DNA of 39,293 nt from positions 1 to 39,293 of the forward strand of contig NZ_RJVR01000300.1 of assembly GCF_003999195.1 (NCBI RefSeq), written 5' to 3'. Both the position numbers and the translations under genes were made by a program. The notes under the pieces were generated by a model that was not told the DNA's origin, ran no database searches, and saw only the letters and a program-made list of their open reading frames with translations. This DNA comes from Streptomyces soli (GTDB lineage: Bacteria > Actinomycetota > Actinomycetes > Streptomycetales > Streptomycetaceae). Below, piece by piece: positions 8,541-20,071 of the stretch (within the stretch, counting starts at the first letter, position 1; each line of letters starts with the position of its first letter).

Positions 8541-10547
8541 ATGGCGGTGCCGTACGGGCGCGAGCGACTGGAGGGCTTCCGCGGCGGGAGTCCGTGGCGT
8601 GGGCTGCCTCCGGTGCTCCGCTCGTGCGTGCGCTGGGGGCGCCGCCCGCTGGAGCCCGCGCTGCGGCTGTGGCGGCGCAACATCCAGCTCCGGGTGGTGG
8701 CCACCACCTTGCTGATGTCGCTGGGTGTGGTGCTGCTGCTGGGCGTGGTCGTCATCGGCCAGGTCAAGAACGGGCTGCTCGACGCCAAGCGGCAGGCCGC
8801 CCAGAGCCAGGCCATCGGCGGGTTCGGCGTGGCGAAGGAGAAGGCGGGCAACACCTCCGACTCCTCCGGCACCAGCACGGCCACCCGCGGCCAGACCGAC
8901 GCCGGCGCCTGGCTGACTGCCCTGGTCGAACAGCTCGCCAGCGGCGGCCAGGGCGCGTACTCGGTCGTCGCGCTCAGTTCCGACGCTCAGCCCACCAGTG
9001 ACGGCGGCGACAGCGCGGGCACCCGCGGCCCGCGCGCCTCAGGCTCGGTCCTGCCCGAGGACAGCGTGCCGACGCAGCTGCGCGCCGCCCTGGACAGCAG
9101 CACCAAGGTGCAGTGGGAGTACACGACCCTGCTGCGGGAGAACCAGAGCGAGGGCCAGGCGGCACTCGCCGTCGGCCAGCGGATGGAAGACCCCAACGGG
9201 CATCCGTACCAGCTGTACTACCTCTTCCCCTTCGACCAGGAGGAGAAGACCCTCAACCTGGTCAAGGGCACCCTGGCGACCGCCGGGATCTTCGTGGTCG
9301 TGCTGCTCGGCGCCATCGCGTGGATGGTCGTCCGGCAGGTGGTCACGCCCGTCCGGATGGCCGCCGGGATCTCCGAGCGGCTCGCGGCCGGGCGGCTCCA
9401 GGAGCGGATGAAGGTCAGCGGCGAGGACGACATCGCCCGGCTCGGCGAGTCCTTCAACAAAATGGCGCAGACCCTCCAGGTCAAGATCCAGCAGCTGGAG
9501 GACCTGTCGCGGATGCAACGCCGTTTCGTCTCCGACGTCTCGCACGAGCTGCGCACCCCCCTGACCACCGTCCGTATGGCCGCCGACGTCATCCACGACG
9601 CCCGCGAGGACTTCGACCCGGCGACCTCCCGCTCCGCCGAGCTGCTGCAGACCCAGCTGGACCGCTTCGAGTCGCTGCTGTCCGACCTGCTGGAGATCAG
9701 CCGCTTCGACGCGGGCGCGGCCGAGCTGGCCGCCGAGCCGATCGACCTGCGGGACGTCGTACGCAGGGTGGTCGAGGCGGCCGAGCCGCTGTCCGAGCGC
9801 AAGGGCAGCCGGGTCGTCGTGCGCGGCGACGAGCAGCCGGTGATCGCCGAGGTGGACGCCCGGCGGGTCGAGCGGGTGCTGCGCAATCTCGTGGTCAACG
9901 CCGTCGAGCACGGCGAGGGCAACGACGTGGTCGTACGGCTGGCCTCGGCGGGCGGCGCGGTCGCAGTCTCCGTACGGGACTACGGGGTCGGGCTCAAGCC
10001 CGGCGAGGCCACCCGGGTCTTCAACCGCTTCTGGCGTGCCGACCCGGCCCGCGCCCGCACCACCGGCGGCACCGGCCTCGGCCTGTCCATCGCGGTCGAG
10101 GACGCGAGGTTGCACGGCGGCTGGCTGCAGGCCTGGGGCGAACCGGGCGGCGGCTCGCAGTTCCGGCTGACCCTGCCGCGTACGGCCGGCGAGAGCCTGC
10201 GCGGCTCGCCGATCGCCCTGGAACCGGAGGACTCCCGGCGCAACCGCGTCCTCAGGACCCCCGTGCCGCCGCCCGCACCGGTGGCGACCGTGGCCCGGGC
10301 GGTGGCCACGCGCGACTCCGGACCGGCGCTGCCCGGCCCCCGTATCGCTCCTGCCATCCCGTCCATCCCGCCGATGCCGGTCGCCCCGCACCGCCCGCCC
10401 GCGGCTGACCCGGCGGCACTGCCAGGCAGCGGCGCGCGGGTCGTCGGGCACGGGGCCGGCACGGTCGGTGCGAGGAACAGCAGCACCGGCACAAACACCG
10501 CCTCCGGCAGCGGCACGGTCGACGAGGCGCGGGAGGACCAGCACTGA
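8541..10547 (+). CDS. mtrB: MtrB sensor histidine kinase
   Basis: This is the membrane kinase partner of MtrA, 668 residues. It has a transmembrane helix at about 52-74, an extracellular sensor domain to about 243, a second helix at about 244-266, then HAMP. The HisKA domain has His335 in DVSHELRTPL. The HATPase domain has an N-box near NLVVNAVEHGEG (about 447-458) and G-boxes DYGVGL and GGTGLGLSI. The last ~110 residues are a Pro/Ala/Gly-rich tail of low complexity, typical of streptomycete MtrB. ATG 8541 is just after the mtrA stop, and its own stop overlaps the lpqB ATG by one base, so the three genes form an operon. Confidence 0.97.
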   Translation: MAVPYGRERLEGFRGGSPWRGLPPVLRSCVRWGRRPLEPALRLWRRNIQLRVVATTLLMSLGVVLLLGVVVIGQVKNGLLDAKRQAAQSQAIGGFGVAKEKAGNTSDSSGTSTATRGQTDAGAWLTALVEQLASGGQGAYSVVALSSDAQPTSDGGDSAGTRGPRASGSVLPEDSVPTQLRAALDSSTKVQWEYTTLLRENQSEGQAALAVGQRMEDPNGHPYQLYYLFPFDQEEKTLNLVKGTLATAGIFVVVLLGAIAWMVVRQVVTPVRMAAGISERLAAGRLQERMKVSGEDDIARLGESFNKMAQTLQVKIQQLEDLSRMQRRFVSDVSHELRTPLTTVRMAADVIHDAREDFDPATSRSAELLQTQLDRFESLLSDLLEISRFDAGAAELAAEPIDLRDVVRRVVEAAEPLSERKGSRVVVRGDEQPVIAEVDARRVERVLRNLVVNAVEHGEGNDVVVRLASAGGAVAVSVRDYGVGLKPGEATRVFNRFWRADPARARTTGGTGLGLSIAVEDARLHGGWLQAWGEPGGGSQFRLTLPRTAGESLRGSPIALEPEDSRRNRVLRTPVPPPAPVATVARAVATRDSGPALPGPRIAPAIPSIPPMPVAPHRPPAADPAALPGSGARVVGHGAGTVGARNSSTGTNTASGSGTVDEAREDQH

Positions 10548-12457
10548 TGCGGGCGATGGGGGGCGGCCCTCGGGGCCTAAGTGGCCTTCGTGACCTTCGT
10601 GACCTTCGTGACCTTCGTGACCTTCGAAGCATGCGTGGCCTTCTGGGCATTCGTGGCCCGTTCAGGGCCGGCGTGCTGCTGGGCTGCCTCGCGCTGCTCG
10701 CGGGGTGCGCCTCCATGCCCAGTAGCGGCGAGGTGCGCAAGGTCGACGGCGCGCAGCATGACGACGCGGACACGCAGGTGCGGGTCTACGGCGTCAAGCC
10801 GCAGAAGGGCGAGAGCGCCACGCAGATCGTCAGCGGCTTCCTCGAGGCGACGACCAGCAGCGAGGTGAACTACGACACCGCGCGCGAATATCTGGCGAAG
10901 GACCTCAAGAAGACCTGGAACCCCAACGCCCGGATCACCGTCCTGTCCGGCGGCCCCCTGCAGAGCCTCGAATCCGGCGGGACCGACCGGACCGACACCA
11001 GCCAGCACTACGCCACCGTCAGTCTGGCCGGCACGGCTGTCGCCGCCGTGGACAGCAAGCACGCCTACCGGGCCGTAGACACGCAGTACCGCAAGGAGAT
11101 CCACCTCTCCAAGGAGAACGGCGAGTGGCGGATCGACGACGTGCCCAACGGGCTGGTCCTCAGCGCAGCCGACTTCCAGCGGCTCTACCGCTCCGTCGAC
11201 ATCTACTTCTACGCCTCGCTGGGACCGGATGCCGTCGCCGCCGGCACGCGCCGTGACGTGCTGGTCGCCGACCCGGTCTACCTGCGTCGTACGCAGATAA
11301 ACCTGCTGCAGTCCACGGTCAGTTCGCTGCTGTCCGGACCCACGGACTGGCTGGATCCGGTGGTCGGCTCCGCCTTCCCTCCCGGCACGACGGTCAAGGA
11401 CCTGTCCCTCGACGACTCGCAGCATCTGACGGTCAAGCTCAGCAAGACGGTCGGCGGCACCGGCCAGGACTGCCGGCTGATGGCCGCGCAGCTCATGAAC
11501 ACCGTGCAGGGCGTGGCGACCTCGCCGGTCGCATCGGTGGAGCTGCAGGGTCCCGACGGCGCGGCCACGTGCAGCCTGTCGCAGCAACAGGCCGCCGCAT
11601 ACGCCCCCGACCAGGTGGCCGGGGCGCCCACGCAGCCGTACTTCATCGACACCCAGCACCGGCTCGTCAGCCTCTCCGGCAGCGCGAGCACGGCGGAACG
11701 GGTGGCGGGACCGCTCGGCGCGGGCCAGGTGAACCTGGGCTCGGTCGCCGTACGGCGTGACGAGGCCTACGCGGCGGGCGTGAAGGCCGACGGCAGCGCG
11801 CTGTACGTCACCCGGCTCGCGGCGGACGCCGGGCTGGGCCAGCCGGTGATCAAGAGTTCCGGGCAGGGCAAGGAGAACGGCCTCAGCGCGCCCAGCTGGG
11901 ACGGCTACGGCGGCCTGTGGGTCGCCGACCGCAACCCGGCCAAGCCCCGGCTGCTGATGCTGCCCGACGGCGCGGACAGCCCTGTCGAGGTGGCGGTGCC
12001 CGACCTCGGGAAGGGGCGGATCGAGTCGCTGCGGGTGGCCGCCGACGGCGTACGGATCGCCATGCTGGTGACGGAGAACGGCCGTACGATGCTGCGGCTC
12101 GGCCGGATCGAGCGAAGCGGCACGCAGCAACACCCGCAGCTCACGGTCACCGCACTGCGGCTGGTCACCCCGCACCTGGAGGACGTCAAGGCCGCATCCT
12201 GGGCCGGGGTCAGCCGGCTGGTGGTGGTCGGCCAGGAGTCGGGCGGCGTGGAGCAGATCCAGTACGTCGACGTCGACGGCTCGGCCTCCGACACGACGAC
12301 GCTGCCCGGCATCAGCGGTGTCGCGTCGGTCGCCGCGTCCGAAAGTCCGGACAAGCCGCTGCTCGCGGAGCTGGGCGACGGGATCTTCCGGCTTCCGACG
12401 GACGCCAACTGGAAGCAGGTCAGCCCCAAGGGCAGCTCGCCGGTCTATCCGGGCTGA
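10547..12457 (+). CDS. lpqB: LpqB lipoprotein (GerMN and beta-propeller)
   Basis: LpqB is an envelope lipoprotein that interacts with MtrB and tunes MtrAB signalling. The protein has 636 residues. The lipobox LLAGC places the lipidated Cys at residue 54. A GerMN domain lies at about 250-345 and a C-terminal LpqB beta-propeller region at about 400-630. ATG 10547 overlaps the mtrB stop. This start adds an unusual N-terminal stretch made of LRD repeats encoded by a 9-bp tandem repeat. An in-frame ATG at 10631 (MRGLLGIRG) would give a conventional 26-residue lipoprotein signal peptide and may be the real start. Confidence 0.93.
   Translation: MRAMGGGPRGLSGLRDLRDLRDLRDLRSMRGLLGIRGPFRAGVLLGCLALLAGCASMPSSGEVRKVDGAQHDDADTQVRVYGVKPQKGESATQIVSGFLEATTSSEVNYDTAREYLAKDLKKTWNPNARITVLSGGPLQSLESGGTDRTDTSQHYATVSLAGTAVAAVDSKHAYRAVDTQYRKEIHLSKENGEWRIDDVPNGLVLSAADFQRLYRSVDIYFYASLGPDAVAAGTRRDVLVADPVYLRRTQINLLQSTVSSLLSGPTDWLDPVVGSAFPPGTTVKDLSLDDSQHLTVKLSKTVGGTGQDCRLMAAQLMNTVQGVATSPVASVELQGPDGAATCSLSQQQAAAYAPDQVAGAPTQPYFIDTQHRLVSLSGSASTAERVAGPLGAGQVNLGSVAVRRDEAYAAGVKADGSALYVTRLAADAGLGQPVIKSSGQGKENGLSAPSWDGYGGLWVADRNPAKPRLLMLPDGADSPVEVAVPDLGKGRIESLRVAADGVRIAMLVTENGRTMLRLGRIERSGTQQHPQLTVTALRLVTPHLEDVKAASWAGVSRLVVVGQESGGVEQIQYVDVDGSASDTTTLPGISGVASVAASESPDKPLLAELGDGIFRLPTDANWKQVSPKGSSPVYPG
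10585..10629 (+). repeat. 9-bp tandem repeat, four perfect copies plus a partial one
   Basis: CCTTCGTGA is repeated at 10585, 10594, 10603 and 10612, followed by the diverged copy CCTTCGAAG. It lies inside the 5' end of lpqB and encodes repeating Leu-Arg-Asp. Copy-number change would stay in frame. Confidence 0.95.
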
Positions 12458-12494
12458 GCGGCGGCCCGCGCCGCCTGCGACGCGTGCGTTCGAG

Positions 12495-12518
12495 TTATCC
12501 ACAGGCGGGTTATCCACA
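12495..12518 (+). promoter_or_regulatory. Two tandem DnaA boxes
   Basis: TTATCCACA occurs twice in direct orientation, at 12495-12503 and 12510-12518, with a 15-bp period, in the 113-base gap between lpqB and comFC. This is the perfect Escherichia coli DnaA-box consensus; streptomycete boxes more often read TTGTCCACA. The surrounding region does not look like an origin, as only two boxes and no dnaN/dnaA genes are present. Confidence 0.75.
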
Positions 12519-12570
12519 AGTGCGCCGACGGCCCTGGCGGGGAGTGCCCGATGGGGGCAACCTTGGACAT

Positions 12571-13311
12571 ATGCGGGGGTTGTGGCGGGAGCTGGTGGGG
12601 GTGGTGTTACCGGCGGAGTGCGCGGGGTGCGGGGAGGCGCGGACGGGGTTGTGCGAGGAGTGCAGGGCGGCGCTCGGGAGAGGAGCGGCGCGGGCGAGGC
12701 CGGATCCGGAGCCGGTGGGACTGCCCGATGTGTACGCGGCAGCGGCGTATGCCGACGAGGTACGGGCAGTGCTGATCGCCCACAAGGAGCGCGGGGCGCT
12801 GGGGCTTGCGCGGCCGCTGGGGGCGGCGTTGGCGGGGGCGGTGCGCTCCGCGGCGGTGAGGCAGGGCGGCGGGGAGGTGCTGCTGGTGCCGGTGCCGTCT
12901 TCGAGGCGGGCGGTGGCGGCGCGGGGGCATGACGCGGCCCGGCGGATCGCCAGGGCGGCGGCCCGGGAGCTGCGGGGCGGAGGCCGCCGGGTACGGGTGG
13001 CGGCGGTGGTGCGGCAGGGGCGCGTGGTGGCCGACCAGTCGGGGCTGAGCGCCCGTGAGCGGCTGGCGAACCTCGGGGGAGCCCTGGTGGTTGTTCCCGG
13101 TGCCGGGAGGCTGCTGGAGGCGGCGCCGGTGGTCCTGGTGGACGACCTGATGACGACCGGTGCGTCACTGGTGGCGGCGGCCGCGGCGGTGCGGGCAGCG
13201 GGAGGAATGGTGGCCGGTGCGGCGGTAATCGCGGCGCCGGCGACGGCCCTCGTGAGCCGTGCAGGTCAGGGGGAAACGGAACTCGGAAGTCAGGGTCATC
13301 GTTGCAGCTAG
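12571..13311 (+). CDS. ComFC/GntX-type phosphoribosyltransferase family protein
   Basis: The protein has 246 residues. An N-terminal zinc-ribbon-like segment has four Cys (17, 20, 28 and 31, CAGC and CEEC) and is followed by a type I phosphoribosyltransferase fold. The PRPP-binding loop is VVLVDDLMTTGASL at about 188-201. VPVPSSRRAVAARGHD and DQSGLSARERLANL are also typical of the ComFC family. Relatives take part in natural transformation in competent bacteria; the role in streptomycetes is unknown. The ATG at 12571 gives MRGLWREL. The sequence upstream in this frame is antisense-like shadow of lpqB. The last ~15 residues look poorly conserved. Confidence 0.88.
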   Translation: MRGLWRELVGVVLPAECAGCGEARTGLCEECRAALGRGAARARPDPEPVGLPDVYAAAAYADEVRAVLIAHKERGALGLARPLGAALAGAVRSAAVRQGGGEVLLVPVPSSRRAVAARGHDAARRIARAAARELRGGGRRVRVAAVVRQGRVVADQSGLSARERLANLGGALVVVPGAGRLLEAAPVVLVDDLMTTGASLVAAAAAVRAAGGMVAGAAVIAAPATALVSRAGQGETELGSQGHRCS

Positions 13312-13594
13312 TACAAGCGGGGGTCACCCGAATGGAGGTATCGAGCCTCTGGGGGTGCCGACCTCCGTCCTCCGGGTCTATGTTCGGTTGTGAGGAACAG
13401 TTCACCCCGAATTCAGGGGGTGTAGATCTTCCTCACGGGGGAGGAGGAGGTGAAAGTCGCGGCTTCGCCGCCCGGAAGCCTCCGGAGCGCGCGGAGCGGC
13501 AGCTAGCACAGCGCCGGGTGGGACCTGGTGCCCGCCGGCCTCAGCGCAAGGGATGCGCCCCGTCCGACCGGGGCGATCCGGAACGGAGTTCTGC
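13312..13594 (+). promoter_or_regulatory. Long 5' region of hpf with a hairpin next to the ribosome-binding site
   Basis: This stretch of 283 bases has no convincing gene. It contains purine-rich GGGGGAGGAGGAGG near 13437-13450, inverted segments such as GAGG/CCTC near 13342-13357, and a perfect 7-bp stem at 13556-13562 and 13569-13575 (CGCCCCG/CGGGGCG, 6-base loop) ending 20 bases before the GTG start of hpf. It probably holds the hpf promoter, but I could not assign a -10/-35 with confidence. Confidence 0.45.
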
Positions 13595-14278
13595 GTGGAC
13601 ATCGTCGTCAAGGGCCGCAAGACCGAGGTGCCCGAGCGGTTCCGGAAACACGTGACTGAGAAGCTGGAGAAGATCCAGAAGCTCGACGGCAAGGTGATCA
13701 GCCTGGACGTCGAGGTGTCCAAGGAGCCGAACCCCCGGCAGGCAGACCGCTGCGACCGCGTGGAGATTACCATGCTCACGCGCGGACCCGTGGTCCGGGC
13801 CGAGGCTGCGGCGGCCGACCCGTACGCGGCACTGGACATCGCCGTGAGCAAGCTTGAGGCACGGCTGCGCAAGGCGGCCGACAAGCGCAGGGTGCACCGT
13901 GGCGGCAGCCGTACTCCGACCAGTGTTGCCGAGGCCACAGCAGGGCTGACCGCCCCGCTGGAGTTCAACGGCAGCCGGCCCGCCGCCTCGACGTCCGGTG
14001 ATGTGCCCACCACCAGGATGGGATCCGTGGAGGTCCAGGGCGAAGGCCCGATGGTGGTACGGGAGAAGACGCACGCGGCAGCACCTATGGCGCTCGACCA
14101 GGCGCTCTACGAAATGGAGCTGGTCGGGCATGACTTCTATCTGTTCATCGACTCCGACACAGGAGTGGCGAGTGTCGTCTACCGGCGGCACGGATACGAC
14201 TACGGCGTCATTCACCTCAAGGCCGACCTCTCCGCCGAGGAGGCGCCCTCCGGTGCGGGCGGTGCCCTGCGCCGGTGA
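13595..14278 (+). CDS. hpf: Long-form ribosome hibernation promoting factor
   Basis: HPF binds the ribosome in stationary phase or stress and dimerises 70S particles into inactive 100S particles. The protein has 227 residues. The N-terminal S30AE domain (about 1-105) begins MDIVVKGRKTEVPERFR. A linker follows, then the C-terminal S30AE dimerisation domain (about 165-217) with MALDQALYEMELVGHDFYLF and the YGVIHLKAD end. This is the long form found in actinobacteria and Firmicutes. The start is GTG 13595, after CGGAG at a spacing of about six bases. A strong hairpin follows the stop. Confidence 0.95.
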   Translation: MDIVVKGRKTEVPERFRKHVTEKLEKIQKLDGKVISLDVEVSKEPNPRQADRCDRVEITMLTRGPVVRAEAAAADPYAALDIAVSKLEARLRKAADKRRVHRGGSRTPTSVAEATAGLTAPLEFNGSRPAASTSGDVPTTRMGSVEVQGEGPMVVREKTHAAAPMALDQALYEMELVGHDFYLFIDSDTGVASVVYRRHGYDYGVIHLKADLSAEEAPSGAGGALRR

Positions 14279-14304
14279 ATGAGCGTCGCAAGCGGCGCCA
14301 ACCG

Positions 14305-14345
14305 CGGCGCCCCCGGGCCTGACACGACCTCGCCCGGGGGCGCCG
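14305..14345 (+). terminator. Strong hairpin terminator after hpf
   Basis: A perfect 14-bp stem (CGGCGCCCCCGGGC at 14305-14318 with GCCCGGGGGCGCCG at 14332-14345) has a 13-base loop and lies 27 bases after the hpf stop. It has no T-tract, as is common for streptomycete terminators. Confidence 0.88.
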
Positions 14346-14462
14346 CCCTGCCTGGGCATGGAATCATGGGGCGGGCAGCCAACGTACGGGCCGCGTAGTC
14401 CGGTTGGCCAGGCACGGAAATGTGCAGCTAACCACGGGCGCCGACCCGAGGGGGAGGAACCG

Positions 14463-15197
14463 ATGGCGGACAGCTTCGAGCCCGCGGTGGTCGGCGAAAC
14501 AGGCCCGGACACCGGCAGGCCGGGCGCGCCGCGCCAGGAGCCGATCAGGGTCCTGGTCGTCGATGACCACGCCCTGTTCCGGCGAGGCCTGGAGATCGTG
14601 CTGGCTCAGGAGGAGGACATCCAGGTCGTCGGCGAGGCCGGCGACGGGGCGGAGGCGGTGGACAAGGCGGCGGATCTGCTGCCCGACATCGTCCTGATGG
14701 ACGTACGGATGCCCAAACGCGGCGGCATCGAGGCCTGCACCTCCATCAAGGAGGTGGCACCCAGCGCCAAGATCATCATGCTGACGATAAGCGACGAGGA
14801 AGCCGACCTCTACGAGGCCATCAAGGCGGGCGCGACCGGCTACCTGCTCAAGGAGATCTCCACGGACGAGGTCGCCACCGCGATCCGCGCCGTGGCGGAC
14901 GGGCAGTCGCAGATCAGCCCCTCGATGGCGTCCAAGCTGCTCACCGAGTTCAAGTCGATGATCCAGCGCACGGACGAGCGGCGCCTCGTCCCCGCCCCGA
15001 AGCTCACCGACCGCGAGCTGGAGGTCCTGAAGCTGGTGGCCACGGGCCTGAACAACCGGGACATCGCCAAGCAGCTCTTCATCAGCGAGAACACCGTCAA
15101 GAACCACGTGCGGAACATCCTGGAGAAGCTCCAGCTGCACTCCAGGATGGAGGCCGTGGTCTACGCGATGCGCGAGAAGATCCTGGAGATCAGGTAA
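14463..15197 (+). CDS. NarL/LuxR-family response regulator, no linked kinase
   Basis: The protein has 244 residues. An N-terminal extension of about 27 residues is followed by a receiver domain with Asp34/Asp35, phosphoacceptor Asp80 in [12 protein letters not shown], and a LKEIS switch lysine. The LuxR helix-turn-helix at about 181-225 reads [20 protein letters not shown] then [15 protein letters not shown]. No histidine kinase gene is adjacent, so it is an orphan regulator here. ATG 14463 follows a strong GGGGGAGGAA site at 14450-14459. Its 3' end overlaps the convergent ycaQ-like gene by eight bases. Its targets are unknown; the position beside hpf is suggestive only. Confidence 0.93.
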   Translation: MADSFEPAVVGETGPDTGRPGAPRQEPIRVLVVDDHALFRRGLEIVLAQEEDIQVVGEAGDGAEAVDKAADLLPDIVLMDVRMPKRGGIEACTSIKEVAPSAKIIMLTISDEEADLYEAIKAGATGYLLKEISTDEVATAIRAVADGQSQISPSMASKLLTEFKSMIQRTDERRLVPAPKLTDRELEVLKLVATGLNNRDIAKQLFISENTVKNHVRNILEKLQLHSRMEAVVYAMREKILEIR

Positions 15198-16347
15198 GGG
15201 CGGCCGCCAGCGCGGCGGCGAGCTTCGGGTCGCCGAGGCGTTCGAGACGCACGGAGTCGCAGCCGACCCACTCGGCGGCCTCCCTGAGGGCCGCCGCCAT
15301 GGGCTCGACCGCCTTGGGTCCGTCCAGGGAGACCTGACGCGCGATGAGCGTGGTGCCCTCGCGCGCGGGGTCGGCCCGGCCCACGAGGTGGCCGCCGGCC
15401 AGCAGCGGCATGGCGAAGTAGCCGTGTATCCGCTTGGGCTTGGGGACGTACGCCTCGAGGCGGTGGGTGAAGCCGAAGATCCGCTGGGTGCGGGGCCGGT
15501 CCCAGACGAGGGAGTCGAAAGGCGACAGCAGGGTGGTGCGGTGGCGGCCGCGCGGGGCGGTGGCGAGGGCGGCCGGGTCCGCCCAGGCGGCCTTGCCCCA
15601 GCCCTCGACCTCGACCGGGACGAGGCCGGAGTCGGCGACCACGGCGACCACCTGATCGCCCTTGAGGCGGTGGTAGTCGGCCAGATCGGCCCGCGTGGCG
15701 ACACCCATCGCCGCGCCGGCCTGGGCGACCAGACGGCGCATGCACTCGGCGTCGTCGATGTCGTCGTGCAGCAGGGCGTCGGGGACGGCGCGCTCGGCGA
15801 GGTCGTAGACCCGCTTCCAGCCGCGCCGCTCGGTGCAGACGACCTCCCCGGTGTCGAGCAGCCACTCGACGGCGATCTTGGTCTCGGACCAGTCCCACCA
15901 GGGGCCGCCGTTCTTGGCGCCGCCCAACTCCGTTGAGGTCAGCGGCCCGTCGGCCTTGAGCCGGTCCCGTACGGCCGCGCACGAGCGGTCGGCGTCCGCC
16001 ATCACATGCCAGCGGTGCCCGCGCGCCCGCCGCGCCCGGCGGCGGAAGGCGAAGTGCGGCCACTCCTCGATCGGGAGGATGCAGGCGGCGTGCGACCAGT
16101 ACTCGAAAGCGTGATTCTCGGTCCAGTACGCCTCCTCCACCGCCGGACGGCCGACGGCGCCCAGCCGCGCGTACGGAATCAGCTCATGGGAGCGTGCCAG
16201 CACCGAGATCGTGTCGAGCTGTACCGCGCCCAGGTGCCGCAACACGCCCCGCACGCCGCCGCGCCGGTCGGGGGAGCCCAGGAATCCCTGCGCGCGCAGC
16301 GCGATCCGGCGGGCGTCGTCGGCGGACAGGGAGACAGGTGTCGTCAT
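15190..16347 (-). CDS. YcaQ/AlkX-type winged-helix DNA glycosylase
   Basis: The protein has 385 residues of the HTH_42 superfamily, which includes the interstrand-crosslink glycosylases AlkX (YcaQ) and AlkZ. The N-terminal part has QLD at 43-45 in [20 protein letters not shown], matching the QxD catalytic signature of the YcaQ branch rather than the QxQ of AlkZ. WWDWSETK, a histidine-containing [15 protein letters not shown] and the C-terminal [16 protein letters not shown] segment are also family hallmarks. Predicted role: excision of alkylated bases or unhooking of crosslinks. ATG 16347 (MTTPVSL) is chosen; a further upstream start (16392) would add 15 residues. A -10-like TACGCT sits seven bases before the ATG, suggesting a leaderless mRNA. 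Confidence 0.88.
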   Translation of the reverse strand: MTTPVSLSADDARRIALRAQGFLGSPDRRGGVRGVLRHLGAVQLDTISVLARSHELIPYARLGAVGRPAVEEAYWTENHAFEYWSHAACILPIEEWPHFAFRRRARRARGHRWHVMADADRSCAAVRDRLKADGPLTSTELGGAKNGGPWWDWSETKIAVEWLLDTGEVVCTERRGWKRVYDLAERAVPDALLHDDIDDAECMRRLVAQAGAAMGVATRADLADYHRLKGDQVVAVVADSGLVPVEVEGWGKAAWADPAALATAPRGRHRTTLLSPFDSLVWDRPRTQRIFGFTHRLEAYVPKPKRIHGYFAMPLLAGGHLVGRADPAREGTTLIARQVSLDGPKAVEPMAAALREAAEWVGCDSVRLERLGDPKLAAALAAALT

Positions 16348-16360
16348 GCCGGTCAGCGTA
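16348..16360 (-). promoter_or_regulatory. Possible leaderless -10 element of the ycaQ-like gene
   Basis: On the minus strand TACGCT (16360-16355) is followed by seven bases and the ATG at 16347. This spacing would start transcription at the ATG. No clear -35 hexamer is visible. Confidence 0.35.
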
Positions 16361-16388
16361 TGGCGCGGTACTGACAATCGGGCCTCAG

Positions 16389-16443
16389 CCAATTCAGGCC
16401 CCAGTAATCATCAGGCCCAGCAATCATCAGGGCCCCGCAATCA
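16389..16443. repeat. Degenerate ~16-bp tandem repeat between the GNAT and ycaQ-like genes
   Basis: CAGTAATCATCAGGCC (16402-16417) and CAGCAATCATCAGGGCC (16418-16434) are flanked by the partial copies CCAATTCAGGCC and CCGCAATCA. The array fills most of the 93-base gap between the two minus-strand genes and reaches the GNAT stop codon. Confidence 0.7.
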
Positions 16444-17028
16444 CGCCTTCGGCAGCGGCAGGTGCGGGGTCGCGGACGTCAGCCCCAGGTCGCTCGGCAG
16501 AAGCGAGCCCCACCAGATGTCCCGCCTGGTGCCCTCGAAGACGAGCTTGGCGCGCATCGTGCCCTCCATCCGGAAGCCGGTCTTCAGGGCGACGGCCCGT
16601 GAGCCCTCGTTGCCCGCCTCGGCGCCCCACTCCATCCGCTCGACGCCCAGATCCTCGAAGCCCCAGCGCACCACGGCCCGCGCCGCCTCCACCGTGTAGC
16701 CGAGGCCGCGCAGCTCCTTGACCGTCCAGTAGCCCAGCTCGGCCTGCCGCTGCGGCGCGGAGAGCTCCAGCCTCACCAGCCCCATGGCCCCCACCAGCTG
16801 CCCGCCGTCCTTGGTGGTGACGGCGAAGTTGTACATGGTGTCGTCCCGCCAGCCGTCCGGGCAGATCTGGCCCACGAACCCTTCGGCGTGCTCGTACGTA
16901 TAAGGAGAGGGCACCGACGTCCAGCGCGGGATCTCGGGATCCTGGCAGGCGGTGTGCACGGCCCCGGCGTCGCCGGTGGTGAAGGGGCGGAGCAGCAGGC
17001 GCTCCGTCGTGAGGGTTATCGGCTCCAT
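16441..17028 (-). CDS. GNAT-family N-acetyltransferase (RimJ/RimL-like)
   Basis: The protein has 195 residues. It begins ITLTTERLLLRPFTTGDA, the usual start of RimJ/RimL-type acetyltransferases. The acetyl-CoA-binding motif A region is ELGYWTVKELRGLGYTVEA (about 97-115), followed by a conserved Asn140 and GFRMEG. These enzymes acetylate protein N-termini or small molecules; the substrate is unknown. ATG 17028 is chosen. It is divergent from secA, with 162 bases between the starts. A GATACT hexamer lies seven bases before the ATG and may be a weak leaderless -10. Confidence 0.88.
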   Translation of the reverse strand: MEPITLTTERLLLRPFTTGDAGAVHTACQDPEIPRWTSVPSPYTYEHAEGFVGQICPDGWRDDTMYNFAVTTKDGGQLVGAMGLVRLELSAPQRQAELGYWTVKELRGLGYTVEAARAVVRWGFEDLGVERMEWGAEAGNEGSRAVALKTGFRMEGTMRAKLVFEGTRRDIWWGSLLPSDLGLTSATPHLPLPKA

Positions 17029-17190
17029 GCCCCGCAGTATCACCGAAATCGGGTGAGAACCGCCCGGTGTGCTGACGGGACCTCCCGAGTGGCTGGTGTC
17101 CTCGCTTACGATGGCCGTTGCAGCGGGGCATGACCTGCTGTGCCCAGCGCGAAGTGTGTGCCAGGCCCGACCGGCAAGGAGCCAACCTAC

Positions 17191-20010
<2,820 letters not shown>

Positions 20011-20030
20011 CGCGCAGCGCATGCAGCAAT

Positions 20031-20071
20031 CGGGGCCGGCTTCCTTTACGGGGGTCGGCCCCGGCGCTTTT
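20031..20071. terminator. Terminator between convergent secA and the Rv3235-like gene
   Basis: An 8-bp stem CGGGGCCG (20031-20038) and CGGCCCCG (20056-20063) is followed by GCGCTTTTA. It lies 20 bases after the secA stop and touches the stop codon of the convergent gene, so it may terminate both. Confidence 0.82.

Noticed and set aside
12458..12570. Replication origin around the two DnaA boxes
   Set aside because: Only two boxes are present, no box cluster of the usual size and no dnaA/dnaN genes; at most a regulatory or titration site.
10577..13405. A 942-codon minus-strand open frame opposite lpqB and comFC
   Set aside because: Pro/Ser/Arg/Val-rich shadow of two well-supported plus-strand genes.
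13302..13655. A 117-codon plus-strand frame across the comFC-hpf gap
   Set aside because: Composition is Arg/Gly/Ser-rich, it overlaps the well-supported HPF start, and it has no recognisable domain.
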